DNA of 64,000 bases. Origin: Plectrocnemia conspersa. Lineage: Eukaryota; Arthropoda; Insecta; Trichoptera; Polycentropodidae. Position 1 is the first letter of the stretch, and every line of letters begins with the position of its first letter. The stretch lies in NCBI GenBank assembly GCA_009617715.1, contig VTFK01000308.1, positions 496,001 through 560,000 of the forward strand, given 5' to 3'. The notes below the pieces were generated by a model, which worked only from the letters and a program-made list of their open reading frames with translations, did no database searches and was not told where the DNA came from. A program made the position numbers and the translations under genes. This document shows positions 61,401 to 64,000 of the stretch, one piece after another.

Positions 61401-64000
61401 ATCCATATGACATTCCAGTAGAGAGAATCATCACGCATCCACAATATGCACCTCCTAGCAATTATCACGATATAGCATTGATCAAACTACAGAATTCAAT
61501 CGTGAACATGTAATACTTTATTGACGTGTCTTTAAATCTCAAATTTGCAAAGTAACTATTATGTCGTGATGGGAAAACCACTTTTATATAATTATAATAC
61601 GAAGGTCATTCCGAAAGTAAATATTTCGATATAATATTTATATTATTTCAAGGTACTTTCCTTATCCTCAGATGGATTTATTTCAAACTTTATCATATGA
61701 TAAACCTGATTTTTTATTAGTTTATTCCATGTAGTAATTTGATGGAATAGGAACATAAAAAACATATGACAAAAGCTAGATGTGAATAATACAATTCATC
61801 GTCGTTGCTGTGGAGTAAGACGGTAAATTGTCATAGTGAAGCAGCGGATTTTTTAGATTCTTAATTTTTTGATAAAGTTCGACGTACGTACGTTTTTTTA
61901 ATGGTGATATTTAGATAAATTTAAAAATGTAAAAATAAAAGACTAGTCTTTTAGGTGCATATTTTCTCTATATTTATAAATATTTAAAAAAATATATTAA
62001 AAATTGACATGTCTGATATTTAATCTAAATCTCACGTGTATATATTTATGAGTATAAAATAATTTAAAATTCTAATGTACATTTTTTTATTTGTTTATAG
62101 ACAAAGTAAATTTATTCGACCAGCGTGCCTTTGGACAAACCCGACCATCACTGATAAAGTTGCTACTGCGATTGGTTGGGGTGCAACTAAACATTGTAAG
62201 TGAAGAAAGTTTTCCTATACTTTTATGCATTTGTCATATAATATGTGTATATTTTTTAGTGAAGGACTCGATGGCATGAGAATCGTATTTTTATTAGAAA
62301 ATCTCAGATCACTCTTTGCGTTACATACGATCTTAATAAAATGATTTTTTTATAAATATATACATACGTATATATTTTTGGCGTCGTGTTTTATACATTT
62401 AAGAATTTATTAGATACAAAGAAAATATTAACATTAAATTTAAATTAATTAAGAATTAGCATGAAACATATTAAATTGGTGCGAAAATTATTGCATGCAT
62501 TAGTTAAAAATTATATTTAAAAATCCCAAATTGACATTTATATCAATTAACATGTACTTATTTTAGTTCCTTTAACAATAACTAACAGGAAGTCAAAGTA
62601 TATACAATGGAAAATATAAATAATTGCTATTGATTAATTTTTTTAATAATGCCTCATACCATAAAGACGGATATAATTAAAATATTTTATGATTTCAGTG
62701 GGATTGTCGTCTGACATATTGCAGAGTGTATCTTTGAACATAATTGATAAAGCAACATGCAGTAGATTCTACAACGAGAATCGAAAGTTGGATAGGGGCA
62801 TTATCAACGAACAGCTATGCGCTGGAAACTTTAGGGAAGAGAAAGACACTTGTCAGGTATTTACTATCAGCGAGAGGGTAAATCAAATATATGTATTATA
62901 TATAAGTAGAAAACTTTCCATATCCGGCTTCGGCTTCATTTTGGTCCTAATTATATTGTATCCATTAACATTTCTATACTGATAATCCAGAGTCGATGGT
63001 TAGCTGCACTGTAACATCTTGTAATTAAAACTATGATATAAAATCAGATGTCACGGATTTCTAAACTTCAGTTTCCGACTTTAGATTGTTCAGCCCACAT
63101 ACCGCCCCATTCATTCAGTGGCGACCGACTTCCCCAGTCTGAATGTCAGTTTTTGTTGCCTTTTCGTCCCACAGTAAAGCAGCGTTCGCGAATCTTATGG
63201 TCAACCAAGGCGTCAACTATGCTTAATACGCTAATACGCTAAAGAAGCTATGTTGTTTCACTATATAATGAGTATTCGATACCGCGTATAATTCCAGCTG
63301 GAACGCCTCAGGGAAGTTTGCTCGGACCGTTTCTTTACATCTTGTATACAAACGTTATCCAAAAAATAAAGAAATACGCGTTTATCTAGGTACGCTGATG
63401 ATACAACTATTGCGTGCTTGCGGTCTTAAACCAATCGCGAATGAATTACAAACATCATTTGAAATCTAAAATAAATGTTTTGAAAGTGAAAATTAAAATT
63501 ATCCGAAATAAAGCCACTACCTCTCTTAATTTGAAAGGGTAGTAACGTAAAATGGAAAACAAGCGTTAAATACCTGGATTCAAACATAAATTTAATAAAC
63601 ATATTTTGAAACTTAGTTCCAAAGGGCTTGCAGTCCTTGCGGCCCTTAGACCGATATAAAATAGAAAGAGCGCGATAATTATATATTTTTTTCCTATATA
63701 CAATTAATTATACCCAACTGCTTGCCTGCCTGATGTGAAGTAACACCAGTAATACTATTTATTATTCACTGAACACTGTCATTTTCATACAAGAAAATAT
63801 TATAAAAATATTTCGCGAAACCAAACTAAAAGTATTGCATAAAACACTTATTAAGTATCATTGTCTTCGTGTTGTGAATGGTTAGCCGAATCTAAAATAA
63901 ATCTAAGCTTTAAGTGGCTAAACAGAAACGCGATCCCTTATATGTATAGTTAGAGAGGAGTCAAGCAGATTCATTCAGGGATCGGTATTTAGAGTCAATC
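55430..64000 (+). CDS. Clip-domain trypsin-like serine protease 4 (CLIP-C type), last exon beyond window
   Basis: Eight coding exons: 55430-55520, 58748-58873, 58936-59037, 59336-59496, 61055-61182, 61339-61509, 62101-62195, 62699-62856; 344 aa visible. The final exon (GDSGGP to stop, 174-177 nt in the paralogues) is not found before 64000; intron 8 is at least 1.1 kb and holds a jockey-like LINE, so the exon should lie just right of the window. The signal peptide ends LSSHTVVLQ. Clip cysteines are 35, 46, 52, 69, 79 and 80. It has the shortest, Gln/Pro-rich linker. Activation is predicted after Leu145 (TEL|IVGG). His192 and Asp247 are present, and Asp341 is the S1 determinant (KDTCQ). Exon 5 is one codon longer (CTYLRNSEVA), and the loop before Asp341 is charged (NFREEKDTC versus NLTGGYDAC), suggesting altered substrate contacts. 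Intron 1 is 3.2 kb. Confidence 0.88.
55740..55960 (+). pseudogene. LINE fragment (gene 4 intron 1)
   Basis: gtctctagtggaccaacaac with tctggtccacggtcactttt corresponds to the Q-H-F-R-S-T-V-T-N region, and about 120 bp on tatgaagtaccgcagagatc encodes YEVPQRSN, a mutated PQGSN box. The intervening part is deleted relative to an intact element. Confidence 0.6.
55970..58740. other. Remainder of gene 4 intron 1
   Basis: AT-rich intronic DNA without open frames, recognisable repeats or exon-like segments, apart from simple A-rich runs (for example around 56500-56700). Confidence 0.4.
59698..59745 (+). repeat. mariner-like terminal repeat (gene 4 intron 4)
   Basis: atacgagggttatttgaaaa then gtttgcgaccgatgaaga has the typical mariner end layout (TA-CGAGG-T-T-AAAAGTTTGCGACC). 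No transposase follows within 300 bp, so it is a solo or decayed end. Confidence 0.45.
59985..60430 (+). repeat. Dispersed repeat family A, copy 5 (gene 4 intron 4)
   Basis: cagtgaagttatattttcac, ttttcaccagtagatatgaa, cgtttaggttaggtttgggt, aattgtgtttcaacgac and tgaaattatatttctactag. Contains blocks in both orientations, so it may be a palindromic or doubly inserted copy. Confidence 0.45.
61600..61870 (-). pseudogene. Decayed mariner remnant (gene 4 intron 6)
   Basis: The minus strand near 61845-61800 reads LLHYDNLPSYSTATT, corresponding to LLHHDNAPSH of the gene 2 intron 5 copy. gaaggtcattccgaaagtaa at about 61601 resembles a mariner end. Just left, at 61560, cgtgatgggaaaaccactt resembles the LINE 3' tail. 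Confidence 0.5.
63280..63660 (+). pseudogene. Jockey-like LINE reverse transcriptase fragment (gene 4 intron 8)
   Basis: The plus strand reads IPAGTPQGSLLGPFLYILYT, then after a frame shift YADDTTIAC, then decayed residues equivalent to the W.IKIN..K and VKYLG blocks. AGTPQGS...LYILYT and ADDTTI are hallmarks of the jockey clade, so this is a different family from the PQGSNLGPLL elements. The beginning of the element is unclear; 63048-63242 is open but unrecognised. Confidence 0.75.

Noticed and set aside
62857..64000. Search for gene 4 exon 9 (GDSGGP)
   Set aside because: No matching exon found on the plus strand; the interval holds a jockey-like LINE, so the exon must be right of the window.

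Overview
The window is AT-rich nuclear DNA with short GT-AG introns, TATA/TCAGT-type promoters, mariner remnants and decayed non-LTR retrotransposons. Together with a family of clip-domain serine proteases this points to an insect genome; the sequence alone does not fix the order. I see no prokaryotic, organellar, rRNA or CRISPR features.

The main content is a tandem, same-strand (+) array of four clip-domain, trypsin-like serine protease genes, which I reconstructed exon by exon: gene 1 (23070-29226, 8 coding exons, 422 aa), gene 2 (38127-45708, 9 exons, 414 aa), gene 3 (48160-54628, 9 exons, 405 aa) and gene 4 (55430 to beyond the window end, 8 of an expected 9 exons, 344 aa visible). Each encodes a signal peptide, one six-cysteine clip domain, a variable linker and an S1 protease domain. 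The zymogen bond lies after Leu in a TEL/TQL-[IV]VGG site, which is typical of CLIP-C (snake/HP21/Hayan-like) upstream members of Toll and melanization cascades. His and Asp are intact in all four copies; Ser and the trypsin-type Asp189 equivalent are intact wherever the exon is visible. Exon boundaries and phases are shared, except that gene 1 has two exons fused. Genes 3 and 4 also share upstream DNA, so they look like the youngest duplicates, with a repeat unit of about 7.2 kb.

The left third (1-23 kb) holds one recognisable gene: the first four coding exons of an MCC (mutated in colorectal cancers) homologue on the minus strand (18963-19603), with a GC-rich promoter near 19.83 kb. Its remaining exons are not visible and probably lie left of the window across a very long intron. 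Two orphan promoter-like regions stand out: a TATA/first-exon/donor arrangement at 7.10-7.23 kb and a CpG-rich block at 12.72-13.26 kb.

The rest is introns and intergenic DNA filled with mobile-element debris: mariner transposase pieces, many fragments of a LINE with PQGSNLGPLL and YADDLK motifs and a shared 3' tail, a second jockey-like LINE, hAT-type MITEs (one with a clean 8-bp target duplication), a 60-bp-armed foldback element, a tRNA-derived SINE, a roughly 145-bp intronic satellite and a long (TA)n tract. The array has therefore grown by duplication while its introns were repeatedly invaded by transposons.
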